Below the pieces are notes generated by a model. That model was not told the DNA's origin, did not search any database, and worked only from the letters and a program-made list of their open reading frames with translations. The position numbers and the translations under genes are program-made. Below, one piece after another: positions 38,030 to 48,625 of a stretch of DNA of 64,000 bases (position 1 is the first letter of the stretch; the number at the start of each line of letters is the position of its first letter). Source of the DNA: Nitrososphaeraceae archaeon. Lineage in GTDB: Archaea > Thermoproteota > Nitrososphaeria > Nitrososphaerales > Nitrososphaeraceae. The stretch spans positions 310,001 through 374,000 of the forward strand of contig JALDRC010000003.1 of the NCBI GenBank assembly GCA_031316115.1, given 5' to 3'.

Positions 38030-38503
38030 ATGAAGATACTCAATGCAGGGCCTGTTTTTACCAAGCCAATGAGTGAAGATGAAGCAATAAATTTTCTTGC
38101 CAGTGGACGAAGAATTATATATCTCGGAACAATTGATGAAAGAAAAGAACCCAATATACATCCCACCTGGTTTTATTTTGATCCTAATGTAAGGAAATTT
38201 TATATAGAGACTTCTAAATCTTCTAAAAAAAGGGAAAATTTGAATAATAGTAAAATAATATATTTTTGTATTGATGAATCTAATCTTCCATATAAAGGAG
38301 TGCGTGGAAAAGGAAGAATAACAATTAAAGAAGATCTAGATTTTATTATTTCGATCTCTGAAAAAAATTTGCTGAAATATTTAGGGAGTCTAGATCATCC
38401 AATGGCTAAGGGTTTATTAGATAATGCAAAAAAAGGAAATTCAGTAGTAATTGAGATAACACCATTATATTTATCAACTTGGGATGATAGTAAAATTAAT
38501 TGA
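38030..38503 (+). CDS. PNPOx-like FMN-binding protein
   Basis: 157 residues of the split-beta-barrel flavin family (pyridoxamine 5'-phosphate oxidase-like). Recognisable are the start SEDEAINFLASGRRIIYLGT, PNIHPTWFYFDP, the flavin-binding block FYIETSKSSKKRENL and YKGVRGKGRITI. Such small proteins bind FMN, F420 or haem and act as reductases or regulators; which cofactor this one uses cannot be read off. ATG start. Single gene, followed 340 bases later by another flavin protein. Confidence 0.8.
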   Translation: MKILNAGPVFTKPMSEDEAINFLASGRRIIYLGTIDERKEPNIHPTWFYFDPNVRKFYIETSKSSKKRENLNNSKIIYFCIDESNLPYKGVRGKGRITIKEDLDFIISISEKNLLKYLGSLDHPMAKGLLDNAKKGNSVVIEITPLYLSTWDDSKIN

Positions 38504-38840
38504 TTCGATAGTGAGGTCATCTTTATTTGCCTGTGTAAATACAAAAAAGATAAATAGAACAGTATTATCTAGCCTAAAAATATGGTTAATATCAATTTTT
38601 GAAAGATTTATTTAATCTAATCTTATAATTTTTATATCAACATAGCAATTTTTAGTTCAAATATAGATAAAAAATATGAATAAACTACTTTTTAAAAAAG
38701 CAAAGATAGAATAAATATATGAAAATTTTATTTCTTAGCATTTTCAGTGTTAGGCTACTAACGGTTTGGATCTACTATGCTAATTAAATTTTTTAAAACA
38801 AAGCAGAAATTATTTATGACTCTTCTAAAAGTAATGCTAC
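38504..38840. other. non-coding gap
   Basis: Promoter region of the next flavin protein. AT-rich, nothing else seen. Confidence 0.35.
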
Positions 38841-39401
38841 ATGGAGTTACCGTGGAATGATCCTAGAACGAATAAATTTGCCACTACTATTGGATTGATA
38901 ACATCAAATGGACCACATGGTTCCAATATAATGTCATGTGAATGGACACATCATCTTTCATACAATCCTGGATTAATCGCTGTTTCAGTAGGTCCAAACA
39001 AGGCTACCGTTGATAACATCAGACAATCAAAAGAATTTGGAATCAATTTGTGTGCAGTAGACCAATCTATATTGTCTAGCATAGCAGGCGGCTATAGCGG
39101 GAGTAGTTATGATAAAATAGGAGCATTACGTGAATTAGGATTTCAATTTTATCATGGTACAAAAATCAATACATTAATGGTAAAGGGAGCTTCTCTTAAT
39201 ATTGAATGTAATCTATTTCAGGAAACTAGTTTCGGGGATCATATTATGTTTATTGGAGAAGTTCTAGATGCAATAAATAATCCAGAAAAACCCTCTTTAA
39301 TTTACCATGATGGAAAGTATTGGTCTCTAAACGCTTTAGTAAAACCTAGTAAAGAAGAACGTGAGCAAATGCGTGAAGTGTTGGAAAGATACAAAAAATG
39401 A
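38841..39401 (+). CDS. flavin reductase-like FMN-binding protein
   Basis: 186 residues of the flavin reductase/FlaRed family (PF01613 type). The usual blocks are TTIGLITSNGPHGSNIMSCE, NPGLIAVSVGPNKATVDNIR, KEFGINLCAVDQ and, near the end, FIGEVLDAINNPEKPSLIYH. They bind FMN and pass hydride from NAD(P)H to flavin, often feeding a monooxygenase; no monooxygenase is nearby. The ATG lies directly in the family's conserved N-terminus. Confidence 0.85.
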   Translation: MELPWNDPRTNKFATTIGLITSNGPHGSNIMSCEWTHHLSYNPGLIAVSVGPNKATVDNIRQSKEFGINLCAVDQSILSSIAGGYSGSSYDKIGALRELGFQFYHGTKINTLMVKGASLNIECNLFQETSFGDHIMFIGEVLDAINNPEKPSLIYHDGKYWSLNALVKPSKEEREQMREVLERYKK

Positions 39402-40036
39402 ATGTAAGAATTTAATTTTTACTTTCACCTGATTAATATAGTGAATACCTGATAATTTTCTGATGTTTTCTTTTCATTTTTTCAAAAAATACTGAAGATA
39501 CTAAAGTTCTATCTAAAATATAATCAACAATTTATGTTTGAGTTCTGGGACAATAAAGGCAAGTTAATAGGGTAAAATGATGTGAAGATACACTGTATTA
39601 CTTACACATTATCTATACATTTTTAATTCAAACCTGTTGTAATTATTTGATATATTATTAATATTACACATAGAAAGAGTAAATCTATTGATAAATAAAA
39701 AATAATAAATTACATCTCTATTTAATCAATATATTATAATAACCAAAAGTTTCTATTCTGTATCCCAAATTCTGATTTATATGATTTCTATCATACTTTT
39801 ATGCAATGGTAAGTGCAATAATGTTTTAATCAAATTACATTATGCAAGTTATCATCCAATGTGATTCCATCAGTTTAAATTATATGTTTGGCATATTTTT
39901 TAATTAATAAATTTATATGTTTTATTATATTAGACATAGTCATCTCTTTTGATACAGATTCCTAACAATGAACTATGTACCTTTTCAATATATAACGATA
40001 ATCATTTTTACTAGTTTCCTATCCGGATGATGGTTT
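39402..40036. other. non-coding gap
   Basis: AT-rich, gene-free; ends in transposase debris. Confidence 0.35.
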
Positions 40037-40260
40037 TGGCTATAACAAAAGCAGTTACTATTTTTCGTAATTGTATATGGAACCAAAGAAATTGCTGGTT
40101 CTATTCTAAACAAACAAATAGTCTCTCTTCTTATCAATAATTGTAGTTAATGCTTTAGATGTATTACGTAAACTTTAATCAATCATAGATAACTATAATA
40201 CAGTACAATATAATTTAATATTCTTTTTTCTAAAATTTTATTTTATCCCATCATAAATAG
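40037..40260 (-). pseudogene. third IS6/IS240-like transposase remnant
   Basis: DNA similarity to the N-terminal coding part of the copy at 42015-42674 is visible: ATGCTTTAGATGTATTACGT (near 40151) against the same string with one change near 42570, and ACAAAAGCAGTTACTATTTT near 40045 against the matching stretch near 42463. All frames are broken. A heavily decayed fragment. Confidence 0.55.
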
Positions 40261-40410
40261 TTCAGTCTAAGCTACATCTATTAGTGGTTATTTGAACACA
40301 ACTACATCATGTATTGATAGAGTACGTCAGAGAAGATTATTTAACAGGATATGATGCTATTTCTAAAATTGTTTTCACTTAATAATTTTTTAATACATTA
40401 AAGATATTAT

Positions 40411-41358
40411 TTATTTAATATAATCAAGAAGAGTAACAGCTCTCGAGTTTTCGTTAGTTAGATCATGATTTGTTTTATAAATCAGGTTAGGAAATCTATA
40501 TTGTAGAGATCTTTTTCTACATTCATTTTTGACTAAATCTAAAATATTGTAACTGTATTCATTATCAACTAGTAAACTATTTTTTGTTATTGTAAAATCA
40601 TTAATATTGTAAATCTGCATGTATTGTTTTATGACATCTTCTTTATGTAATGTATGTAAAATGAATTGAACTCTTTTCCAAATATCAGATCTTAGTCTTA
40701 ATATCCCACTACTTACATATCCGACACCGTTTGCAGCAGCGTAATCCAATATTTTTTCCAAATTATATTTTGAATCTGTTATAAAAGGCATAATCGGATC
40801 GATATTGATGGCACAATTAACTCCTCCCTTAGCAAATCTTTTAATCACTTTAAAAATAGAATTAGAATTAGGTGTACCTGGTTCAATAATTCTTTTTACA
40901 ATATCATCACAAGTTGTTATCGACCACACAATAAAGCAATTATTACTATACTGTTTATGTAACTCGAAATCTCTCTCAATTATTGTAGATTTTGTGAAGA
41001 TATAATATGGAACTCCAAACTTTTGTAAAAGCTTTACACATTCTCTAGTTATTCCGTACTTTATTTCTGCAGGTTGATAAGCATCAGTTGCTGATGAAAT
41101 CATCACTGGACAAGAAATCTTTTTTGCTTTTTTGAGTTCATTATATAATAAATTTGCTGCATTTATCTTTGTATAAATATGATCATAAAATTCTGGTGAC
41201 CATTGATATGTGGCATAACAATACCCGCATCTATGATGACATCCTTGATATGGATTTATAGTCAAACCTTTCTTTCCGTATACAAGAAAATTACGAAGAA
41301 GGGATTTTCCTTCTTTAAATGAAATTATTGGTGTAGATCTTTTATACCATGAACCCAT
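40411..41358 (-). CDS. SplB-like radical SAM protein
   Basis: 315 residues. The radical SAM [4Fe-4S] motif CxxxCxxC is Cys40, Cys44 and Cys47 in PYQGCHHRCGYC. Downstream blocks such as PVMISSATDAYQPAE, YIFTKSTIIERDFEL and VWSITTCDDIVKRIIEPGTP match the SplB/Rv2578c group (annotated as DNA-repair photolyase-like or uncharacterised radical SAM). Spore photolyase activity is unlikely in an archaeon, so the substrate is unknown. ATG start; a lone gene with no associated carrier protein. Confidence 0.85.
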   Translation of the reverse strand: MGSWYKRSTPIISFKEGKSLLRNFLVYGKKGLTINPYQGCHHRCGYCYATYQWSPEFYDHIYTKINAANLLYNELKKAKKISCPVMISSATDAYQPAEIKYGITRECVKLLQKFGVPYYIFTKSTIIERDFELHKQYSNNCFIVWSITTCDDIVKRIIEPGTPNSNSIFKVIKRFAKGGVNCAINIDPIMPFITDSKYNLEKILDYAAANGVGYVSSGILRLRSDIWKRVQFILHTLHKEDVIKQYMQIYNINDFTITKNSLLVDNEYSYNILDLVKNECRKRSLQYRFPNLIYKTNHDLTNENSRAVTLLDYIK

Positions 41359-41530
41359 GTGGAATGTAATTCTATATAATAATTAAAGTATGCAATACTC
41401 TCAGAGAAGGGAGAGAGATACAAGAATTAGATCATATAATTCTAAAATAGTTAAATGGATTCATAAAAATTAACTTTGATTGTTTCTAAATAAGATTATC
41501 TTAAATATAAGAATTTTATATATCTATACT

Positions 41531-41707
41531 ATGACTAAGAGTTTTGGGTGTCAAGATGTAGGCGTTGATTGTAATTGGACTACTACAGCAGATTCAGAAG
41601 AGGAAATGATGGAAAAGATTAAAGAACATGCAAAAAATCATCATGGATTTTCTGAAATTCCTAGTGATCTAGCTGAAAAAATTAAAAATGCCATAAAAGA
41701 TAGATAG
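41531..41707 (+). CDS. DUF1059 small protein
   Basis: 58 residues from ATG 41531 (an upstream in-frame extension exists but the conserved part begins here). The whole protein is one DUF1059 domain: SFGCQDVGVDCNWTTTADSE, EEMMEKIKEHAKNHHGF. Two conserved Cys and His residues could bind metal. These short proteins are common in archaea and actinobacteria and remain uncharacterised. Confidence 0.85.
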   Translation: MTKSFGCQDVGVDCNWTTTADSEEEMMEKIKEHAKNHHGFSEIPSDLAEKIKNAIKDR

Positions 41708-42007
41708 ATCTTCTATTCTTTAATTATTTTACCAAAAAAAACTTTTTCTCTCTTTTTCAATACGGATTACAAAAAATACTACTTTTTCTTTATTCCCTTA
41801 ATTTCCCTATAAAAAAGAAAACAAATTATGATATGTGATTTGGTATATAAAGAGATTTGTAAAAGTTTTATAAAAATTATATTATTGTCGTGAACTTGGA
41901 AGACATTCAGTTTTTGAATAAAAATATCCTGTATCAAAAGTAATCCAGATTTTTGCATCTCTATAAGAAAACCAAACTAACGATTAAATATATTATAAAG
42001 AATTAGC

Positions 42008-42728
42008 GGCTGTGTTAATTTAAGATAATATCCATCTCCTTTAATAAAAAATCATGACTATTATTCGCTATAGTATCATTATACATAGAAACAAAGAATT
42101 GTATCCATTTATATACATGAAATAGGTTACATTCTGTTATTCTACACGTATAGTAATCATCAAAACTTTCTATTCTATATTTCAAAAACTGGTTTACTCT
42201 TTCCATCAAACTTTTCTCTATTGAAGAATGCAGATAGTGTTTTAATCCAATTATGTTACTCGCTTCCTCATACCATGTACCACCATCAGTATAGATAGTA
42301 TGTTTACCGTATCTGGATACAAGAGATCTGATGAATTTTTCAGCTACCAGCATGTTTCTTTCTTCGGAGAGATAGATTCCAAGCGCATAATTGTGAACTG
42401 GTTCTATGCAAAACCATAACCAATAATGCTGGTTACCAATCTGAATAATTGTTTCATCTATAATAAAAGCAGTTAGTCTTTTTCTTTTGTATATTTGACA
42501 AGAACCAAATCTTTGTATCAAATTCCAAACAGAAACATAACTTCTCTTTTCATCTCTAAATATTACTAATGCTTTAGATGTACTACGTAAACTTAAACCA
42601 AGAAAGTACAGATAAATAGAATACATTACAGTATAGTTATATGTTCTATTTCTTTCAAATTTGATTTTATTCATATCATATTTAGAATATTCTTAGATAT
42701 AGCTTTTACTGCTTAAGTTAACAGAACC
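42008..42728 (-). mobile_element. IS6/IS240-like insertion sequence, apparently intact
   Basis: About 720 bases with one transposase frame and imperfect terminal repeats. The left end GGCTGTGTTAATTTAAG (42008-42024) matches the reverse complement of 42712-42728 at 14 of 17 positions. This is the only unbroken copy of a family that also left fragments near 30.5, 32.1 and 40.0 kb. No 8-base target duplication was seen. Confidence 0.75.
42015..42674 (-). CDS. IS6/IS240-like transposase
   Basis: 219 residues with the DDE_Tnp_IS240 fold. The acids fit Asp in TAFIIDETIIQIGN, Asp in HTIYTDGGTWYEEA and Glu in SLMERVNQFLKYRIESFDDY. An N-terminal HTH-like region (SLRSTSKALVIFRDEKRS) precedes it. Unbroken, with its start directly inside the right terminal repeat region, so it could still be active and may have produced the dead copies in this window. 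Confidence 0.85.
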   Translation of the reverse strand: MNKIKFERNRTYNYTVMYSIYLYFLGLSLRSTSKALVIFRDEKRSYVSVWNLIQRFGSCQIYKRKRLTAFIIDETIIQIGNQHYWLWFCIEPVHNYALGIYLSEERNMLVAEKFIRSLVSRYGKHTIYTDGGTWYEEASNIIGLKHYLHSSIEKSLMERVNQFLKYRIESFDDYYTCRITECNLFHVYKWIQFFVSMYNDTIANNSHDFLLKEMDIILN

Positions 42729-43264
42729 ATACACATTACTATAAAAATGATAAAATGTTTAAGAGTGTATGCATGTTTAGGGATTTCTTCTGAGGACATG
42801 GATTATTGTACTAACATGATTTTTGGATTATAATGATTAGTTTGTTATTAAACATAAAAACCTACCTTTTATTTTCAATCGAAGTAAATGTTGGAAACGT
42901 TATATAAATATAAAATGTAATTATTAGATCTCTTCAAAAACCATCTATAACCTATCTTACAGGATCTTGTTTATCTAACAATTTTTCTTTTCCTCATCTA
43001 GACTATGATCGTGATATGTATACTATTTGGATGATTTCTTGTCTTTTATTTGGATTTACATGTTTTATCAAGATACATAATATGGTTCTTATTATTTTTT
43101 GGTTATGATTTGAATGATGGTCTTTCTTTTGTTAACAAAATTATCATTTGTATTTAGTCAAAAATTTTGATTATATACTAAGGGTATAAAATGAGATGAA
43201 AACCATAATTATATGTCAAACGATGCATGTAGGATCTTACTTCTATCTTCAGGATCTTGTCTAG
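42729..43264. other. gene-poor gap
   Basis: AT-rich, with broken protein-like snippets on the minus strand (for example MIILLTKERPSFKS near 43130). No intact gene. Confidence 0.3.
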
Positions 43265-43471
43265 TCATCGTATCTCCCTAGAGTTGATTTGATGGAGATT
43301 ATATTGTGATTGACAATCGTATTTGATTCCTATCTTCTTTTCATATGATTTTAGTAATCCTGATCCATAATTCATTAAATATTTCTGGTTATTTCCATTC
43401 CTGAGATCTTCTTTGGCAGTTTGAACCTGAACAATATTCTCTGCATAACATTTTACATTAGTCCCTTGTCC
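43265..43471 (-). pseudogene. start-less protein fragment
   Basis: A 68-codon minus-strand frame with no start codon reads VKCYAENIVQVQTAKEDLRN, then NQKYLMNYGSGLLKSYEKKI and ends NLHQINSREIR. The composition is clearly protein-like. Upstream stops remove any start, so this is the middle of a lost gene. Family not recognised. Confidence 0.4.
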
Positions 43472-43816
43472 TCATGACAAATACTATTTAGTCGAATAAT
43501 TTTCTATTTGAAAGAATTATACTAGCGTTTGAAATCTGTTATCTTATTAAGTAATATATTTTTAATTTCAACGCATAAATCATAAAGATTATGAATAATT
43601 GTAAAAATTTTTATCATTTAACTTCTTTGGTTATTATCAGAAATTCACTAGCTATATTAAGTATTTTTGGGATTTGTTCTAGGTACAACGATTTCGTATT
43701 AATTGAATACTATCTAGAGTGTACATATGAGGAAAAAATAGTGTTATTTGGTCAAGACCTGTAATTCTAAATATCGATCTAAAACAAATAAATATTATAT
43801 TTAACAGATAATTTCA
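43472..43816. other. non-coding gap
   Basis: Promoter region of the dienelactone hydrolase; AT-rich, nothing else seen. Confidence 0.35.
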
Positions 43817-44716
43817 ATGAAAAAAATTACATTCTTGGTGGTTATTGTCTCTATCATAATTATTATAAATTCATTAACTCTGCCCTTGAATAATTTTTAT
43901 CTATTAGTCGAAGGTGAGGAACAATCAATCTCTACTAGTAGTTCAATAAATATTACAGATCTTTTAAAAGTGAATAATAAAAATTCTAACATTCAATTAG
44001 AAAATAAAACGATTACTTATTTTGAAAATGCATCTGGTTACCTCGTGTATCCTACATCTGCCTCATATATGCCAACTGAAAATAACAATACCTCTAGCAA
44101 TAATAAATTGCCAGCAATAGTAATGATTCATGAATGGTGGGGTCTTAATGATAATATAAAAAATATGGCAAACCTTCTTGCTAAACAAGGGTACGTTGTA
44201 TTAGCAGTAGATTTGTTTAATGAAGTTGCTACTAGTCCAGAACGGGCTTCAGAGCTAACCAAGGCTATCAGAGATAATCCGGACAATGCAATATCCAATC
44301 TAAAATCTGCAGTCCAATATCTAAAATCATTACCCAACGTTAATCCAGATAAAATTGCTTCATTGGGTTGGTGTTTTGGAGGACAACAATCTTTACAACT
44401 GGCATTAAATAGCGAAGAAAATCCGTTAGCGGCTACAGTTATTTACTATGGTAGCCTGGTAACAGACCCAGAACTAATTTCCAAGATAAAATGGCCAATC
44501 TTGGGAATATTTGGAAGTCAAGATAAGTCCATCCCAGTAGATACAGTTAACCAATTTAAAGAGGTATTGAATGCAAAGGGAGTTCCAAATGAAATTCATA
44601 TTTATGAAGGAGTTGGACATGCTTTTGCAAATCCATCTGGAGATAATTATGCACCAGATGAAACTCGAGATGCATGGGAAAAAACTATCACCTTTCTAAA
44701 TAAATACCTAGGTTAG
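43817..44716 (+). CDS. exported dienelactone hydrolase-family protein
   Basis: 299 residues. A hydrophobic N-terminus (FLVVIVSIIIIINSLTL) acts as signal or anchor, so the enzyme works outside the membrane. The alpha/beta hydrolase triad is Cys186 (GWCFGG), Asp236 (SQDKSIP) and His268 (GVGHAFANP), the Cys-Asp-His set of dienelactone hydrolases; the oxyanion region is HEWWGLN. A linker rich in Asn/Ser (about 30-95) carries several Asn-glycosylation-type sites. Natural substrate unknown; ester or lactone hydrolysis is inferred. A single gene. Confidence 0.9.
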   Translation: MKKITFLVVIVSIIIIINSLTLPLNNFYLLVEGEEQSISTSSSINITDLLKVNNKNSNIQLENKTITYFENASGYLVYPTSASYMPTENNNTSSNNKLPAIVMIHEWWGLNDNIKNMANLLAKQGYVVLAVDLFNEVATSPERASELTKAIRDNPDNAISNLKSAVQYLKSLPNVNPDKIASLGWCFGGQQSLQLALNSEENPLAATVIYYGSLVTDPELISKIKWPILGIFGSQDKSIPVDTVNQFKEVLNAKGVPNEIHIYEGVGHAFANPSGDNYAPDETRDAWEKTITFLNKYLG

Positions 44717-45610
44717 AGAATTTTACATTTTTTTTATTTGTAATGAGAATTTCTAAACCTAGTTGGTTCATAAATTAATTTAGTAATATTTTTTATTTAT
44801 AAAATATTTCTCCTTTAATCGTTGATAGTTTACAAAAAATATGATTTACAATAATTGAATAATCATTTTAGATGTTTCTAATTTATATTTGAAATAAATA
44901 TCATAATAAATAATTGACTAATGAATAAGAATGATAGTTTATACCAAGATTTATTTTAATATATATTCTATAATTATTTCTTTTAATTTAATGATGTGAA
45001 TTTAACAAATTACAATAAAAAACATAAAAAAATTAAGCAACGATATCATTATGCAACTAACAAGGTTGAAAATATTTTTAATTTAAAAAAACATTTTAAT
45101 TGGACGTTTCAATCAATATTTCCAATAGTTAATAAGGTAAATTGAGAAATATTGCTGGGGAAATGAATTAAAACTTCTAATAATTCTACAATCATTTACA
45201 CATAGATATTATATATAATGCTATAAAGTCTGATTATTTTTCTTTACGTATAGTAATATATTTTCAATTAACGCCTGTTCTGGTTAATATAATGTTTTGT
45301 CACAATGCATTTACTAAATTATTTATATACCTACCTATCCGCTATGCATGGGAGGATATTTAGTACATATTATTGATATTTTTAAATTATATTCCAGTTT
45401 CATTTTTTGTTCTCTTAAAATTTTTATGTAACAACCAGCAAGAGATTACCCGCTATTTTAAGATTTTTTTCTATTTCTAATTATTAGATAGATAGCTATT
45501 AGCTGATTTCCAAATAGAATCCAAAATGATTAAACAGAATTAGAAGCGAAACAACTCTATCAAAATAACGATATATCCAATTGCAAAAAAGGAAATGGGT
45601 TGTATGTTGA
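44717..45610. other. gene-poor gap
   Basis: Very AT-rich with no readable frame. The stretch after 45541 leads into a broken gene fragment. Confidence 0.35.
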
Positions 45611-45790
45611 TTGACTTTTAACGACAAAACGTATCAAATCTCTGTAAATAGAAATACTAAGCATCGATTTGACTCTGATGATGGATTAAATAAATGGTTA
45701 CCACTAACAATTCCACAACCATAACTCTCTAAACAAGATATTATAAAGTATTTAAAACCCAAAATCCAGTTATACCTTGATAGAATCTAA
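45611..45790 (+). pseudogene. small gene with one in-frame stop
   Basis: From TTG 45611 the frame reads LTFNDKTYQISVNRNTKHRF, then DSDDGLNKWLPLTIPQP, TAA, and continues in the same frame LSKQDIIKYLKPKIQLYLDR to a second TAA. About 58 protein-like residues with one premature stop. The upstream sequence suggests further frame breaks. I do not recognise the family; the alternating hydrophobic pattern and WLPL motif suggest a small folded domain. Confidence 0.4.
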
Positions 45791-46105
45791 ACGATTTTTA
45801 ATTCATTTTATTTTATGAATTTATACAATTATAAATCTATTACGCTAGTGACATTAATAGATTTATAAAATAAAACACACTTTAGTATAGGATTTCTAAA
45901 ATTTTTATAAATACTACCAACAACTATTATTATGGCTTTATATAGTATTACTAATTTTATTGTTGGAATATGTTTATTCATACTCTTTTACTAATCATAC
46001 ATATCAATAGATATTTTAAAATACATCCTGTTCTCATATTAATCTACAATATTTGAACAATAACCATTTCTTTTTAAAAGAAAGGAAGAGGGGAAAGCTG
46101 ATCAG
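45791..46105. other. non-coding gap
   Basis: Promoter region of the next gene, with a GAGGGG stretch about ten bases before its ATG that may serve as ribosome-binding site. Confidence 0.35.
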
Positions 46106-46423
46106 ATGTCAATAGGTGCACCTAAGACCCAGATATATTCCAATGATTCTGATATCAGAAATAACTTATTGGAAGAAGGAATGAAATATTACAGTCATTG
46201 GCTTTCTGTTGAAGAAGGAAGTTTTAATGAATCTGACATAAAATTAGAACTTTTATTAAAAGAGGTAGATTACGAGAATAATAAATTGAGAATACATGAC
46301 AACTTGCAGAACCAAGATATTGAAGTCATCATTAATAATGGTTCTCCTGTCTGCATAACATGCAAAACAGATGATTGTTCTCATGTGGGCTTTGCGATAG
46401 GTGTACAATTCAAAATAAACTAA
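46106..46423 (+). CDS. small cysteine-containing conserved-type protein
   Basis: 105 residues. The C-terminus has VCITCKTDDCSHVGFAIG, a C-x2-C-x4-C-x-H arrangement that could bind zinc and is reminiscent of SWIM-like fingers. The N-terminal half is acidic and helical (LLEEGMKYYSHWLSVEEGSF). A possible ribosome-binding sequence (GAGGGGAAA) precedes the ATG. Function unknown; a nucleic-acid-binding role is only a guess. It converges with the next small ORF, 27 bases away. Confidence 0.7.
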   Translation: MSIGAPKTQIYSNDSDIRNNLLEEGMKYYSHWLSVEEGSFNESDIKLELLLKEVDYENNKLRIHDNLQNQDIEVIINNGSPVCITCKTDDCSHVGFAIGVQFKIN

Positions 46424-46450
46424 TTATAAAGAAAAAAAGGATATGAATTC

Positions 46451-46681
46451 TCATTCAGTTATTTCGATTTTCTTTTTATTATTATCCACACGATAGTTAT
46501 TACTACTACTATCTAAATCTTCATTGTTAACCAAACCATTTTTTTTGATAAACTTCAAGAGATCAGTATGATCTTCAATATTATAATAATTTCTCATTTT
46601 AGATAAAGTATCATCATCATAAAAATTTGGTTTTTTAATATTTTTCTTCAATTTTTCTTCTTTCATACTTTTTTTTAACAA
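46451..46681 (-). CDS. small hypothetical protein
   Basis: 76 residues, lysine-rich at the N-terminus (MLKKSMKEEKLKKNIKK), then a helical segment DTLSKMRNYYNIEDHTDLLK and a disordered Asn/Ser tail. ATG start; an alternative Met at residue 6. No motif recognised. The coding character is moderate. It might be a real small regulator or RNA-binding protein. Confidence 0.45.
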   Translation of the reverse strand: MLKKSMKEEKLKKNIKKPNFYDDDTLSKMRNYYNIEDHTDLLKFIKKNGLVNNEDLDSSSNNYRVDNNKKKIEITE

Positions 46682-47399
46682 ACATAATACTTAAAATTTT
46701 GGTAGCATAATACTGAAAAAATCAAGTCATAAGATATGATATTGATAATATACAACAAACGGTTTGTTAGGATTTCTAGATATAGTAATACTAACTGGAC
46801 CAAGATTCTAATGAATTAATAAAAAACCATCTTTGTATAAATTACGATTTGACATTTTTTTAACCGTCTATTACATTATAAAAAAATGTGATGTGGCAAA
46901 TAGATATTGCGCCTAATGTTCAGGTCGTATGATCCTACGGTAATCCAAACTACCTCGGAAAAACAGCACTAAATGATATTACAATACAGTTCTAATCAAC
47001 CATTATTTTCATTATTATAATTATATTACTTTTGTTTTAATAAATATGATAATCAGGTACCCATAACTAGCAAAATAGGAATACGAATTTAGATATTAAT
47101 AAATACAGAAAACCAAAACCCTACAAGCTTTTAAAATAATGATTTGTTTTCGATCGAGTCTTTATGGAAATAATAACTAAAGTAATTGTGAAAAAAAATA
47201 CGAATTACAATTATTTATCTCGATAGCGAAATACTTAAGTTATTTTTTGTTCATTAAAACAAGCTATTATTGATTCAGTATACAAATACTATTTCACTCA
47301 ACTAAATAAAAGGCAATTTGATGAATTGATCTTTTAATTAGTCTTATTATCTCAATACAATTATAAATAATGAGTTATCTGTGTGTTTAAAAAATGAAA
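46682..47399. other. gene-poor gap
   Basis: AT-rich, no readable frame. Its right end holds the 3' side of the winged-helix gene. Confidence 0.35.
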
Positions 47400-47660
47400 T
47401 TAAGAATTTTCGACAGGAATTTGTAATAATTCTCCCATTTCGTTATGCATATGAAGAAAGTTCAATCCTTTTTCAGTTGTCTTGAACTCTAGAGTTCCAT
47501 CTAAATATTCTATGAGATCGTTTTCAATCAAAACTGAAAGATACTCCTTTAATTGTGCATAACTTAGGTAAGCTTTATACATAATTTTTGTTTTAGTTGC
47601 TCCTCCATTTGCAGCTTCTAAAATATTGCCTACTATTTCTGTCCTACTTCTATATTTCAT
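47400..47660 (-). CDS. winged helix-turn-helix protein (HTH_45/ArnR1-like)
   Basis: 86 residues. RTEIVGNILEAANGGATKTK, IMYKAYLSYAQLKEYLSVLI and the wing IEYLDGTLEFKTTEKGLNFL make a complete winged-helix domain like those of archaeal ArnR1-type regulators. No membrane anchor or ligand domain, so probably a small DNA-binding regulator. A TATA-like stretch lies upstream. Target genes unknown. Confidence 0.8.
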   Translation of the reverse strand: MKYRSRTEIVGNILEAANGGATKTKIMYKAYLSYAQLKEYLSVLIENDLIEYLDGTLEFKTTEKGLNFLHMHNEMGELLQIPVENS

Positions 47661-48625
47661 ATATATTATCTAGATGATTCTCCTATTTTAATATAATGTC
47701 AAGAGTGAAAATAAGAAAATTTGATCTACAATGAAGTGTTATGATAGTAGTGGATCTATTGTCTTTACAGAACAGGACTTTGCTATATATTATTCCAAGG
47801 AAATCTGGAAAAAAACAATGCGTATCCTACATTCAGCTGTTGTTAGAAATATAATATAATTTCTTTAATAAGAAAATCATAATTTCAATACTCAAACATG
47901 ATCTTCACCATATAGGCAAGCAGTTACTCTATAATTGTTAACCGAATTGTTGGGTCATTTGGAATTTTTCCTGTATACAATCGTTCATGTCTCGATTTTT
48001 GCAAAACCTATAATAGAGAAGGTTTGTTAAATTTATGAGGCAGTATTAACTAATATACGTTATTATGATATTTTCTTTTACCTTTGATTATTGTTGTTTC
48101 TTGTGATTTCGATCTTATTGTTTTGAATTTGAACCTAGATAATATTTTATGATTTCCTATAAGAATTACAATCTAGTAAATTAAAACAACTTTTATTTAA
48201 AATCTAATTGTTTGTGTTATGTAATATCCGCTAGTATGTCATATTTTAATAGTATTATTTTTGTAAATAGTATCTAAAAACTATATAATAAAATAGGACA
48301 TCATTGAAGATTTAGAGTCAGGTAAACATATATTTTATAACTTAAATATTTGTTGATATTCCAATTAAAAGTAAAATGTTGGAAAAGCAAAATTTCTATT
48401 AGGAATTCAAGTTCAAATGAGCATATGCAAAAAAGACCATCTGGTGAGAGTTTGAATCCAGAATGACTATCAGATCTTTTAATATAGTTGTAATAACAAC
48501 CAATCCAATTTAGTTTCTATGCATTACTAAAAAATATTGTGTATTCTTGTTTGTCATAAAGATGCTGTTTAAAAAAATGGACTTATTTATTAAAGTGTTT
48601 AGATATCTATTCATGTATAATAGTA
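47661..48625. other. gap with one tiny frame
   Basis: Apart from a 42-codon plus-strand frame at 47731-47859, no coding or RNA signal was found. The right end is the promoter side of the pyruvate-kinase-like gene. Confidence 0.35.
47731..47859 (+). CDS. very small ORF (42 aa), doubtful
   Basis: ATG to TAA reads MKCYDSSGSIVFTEQDFAIY, then YSKEIWKKTMRILHSAVVRN and two Ile. Protein-like composition, which is unusual in the surrounding AT-rich DNA. No promoter motif, homologue or ribosome-binding site recognised. Could be a small protein or a fragment. Confidence 0.25.
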   Translation: MKCYDSSGSIVFTEQDFAIYYSKEIWKKTMRILHSAVVRNII

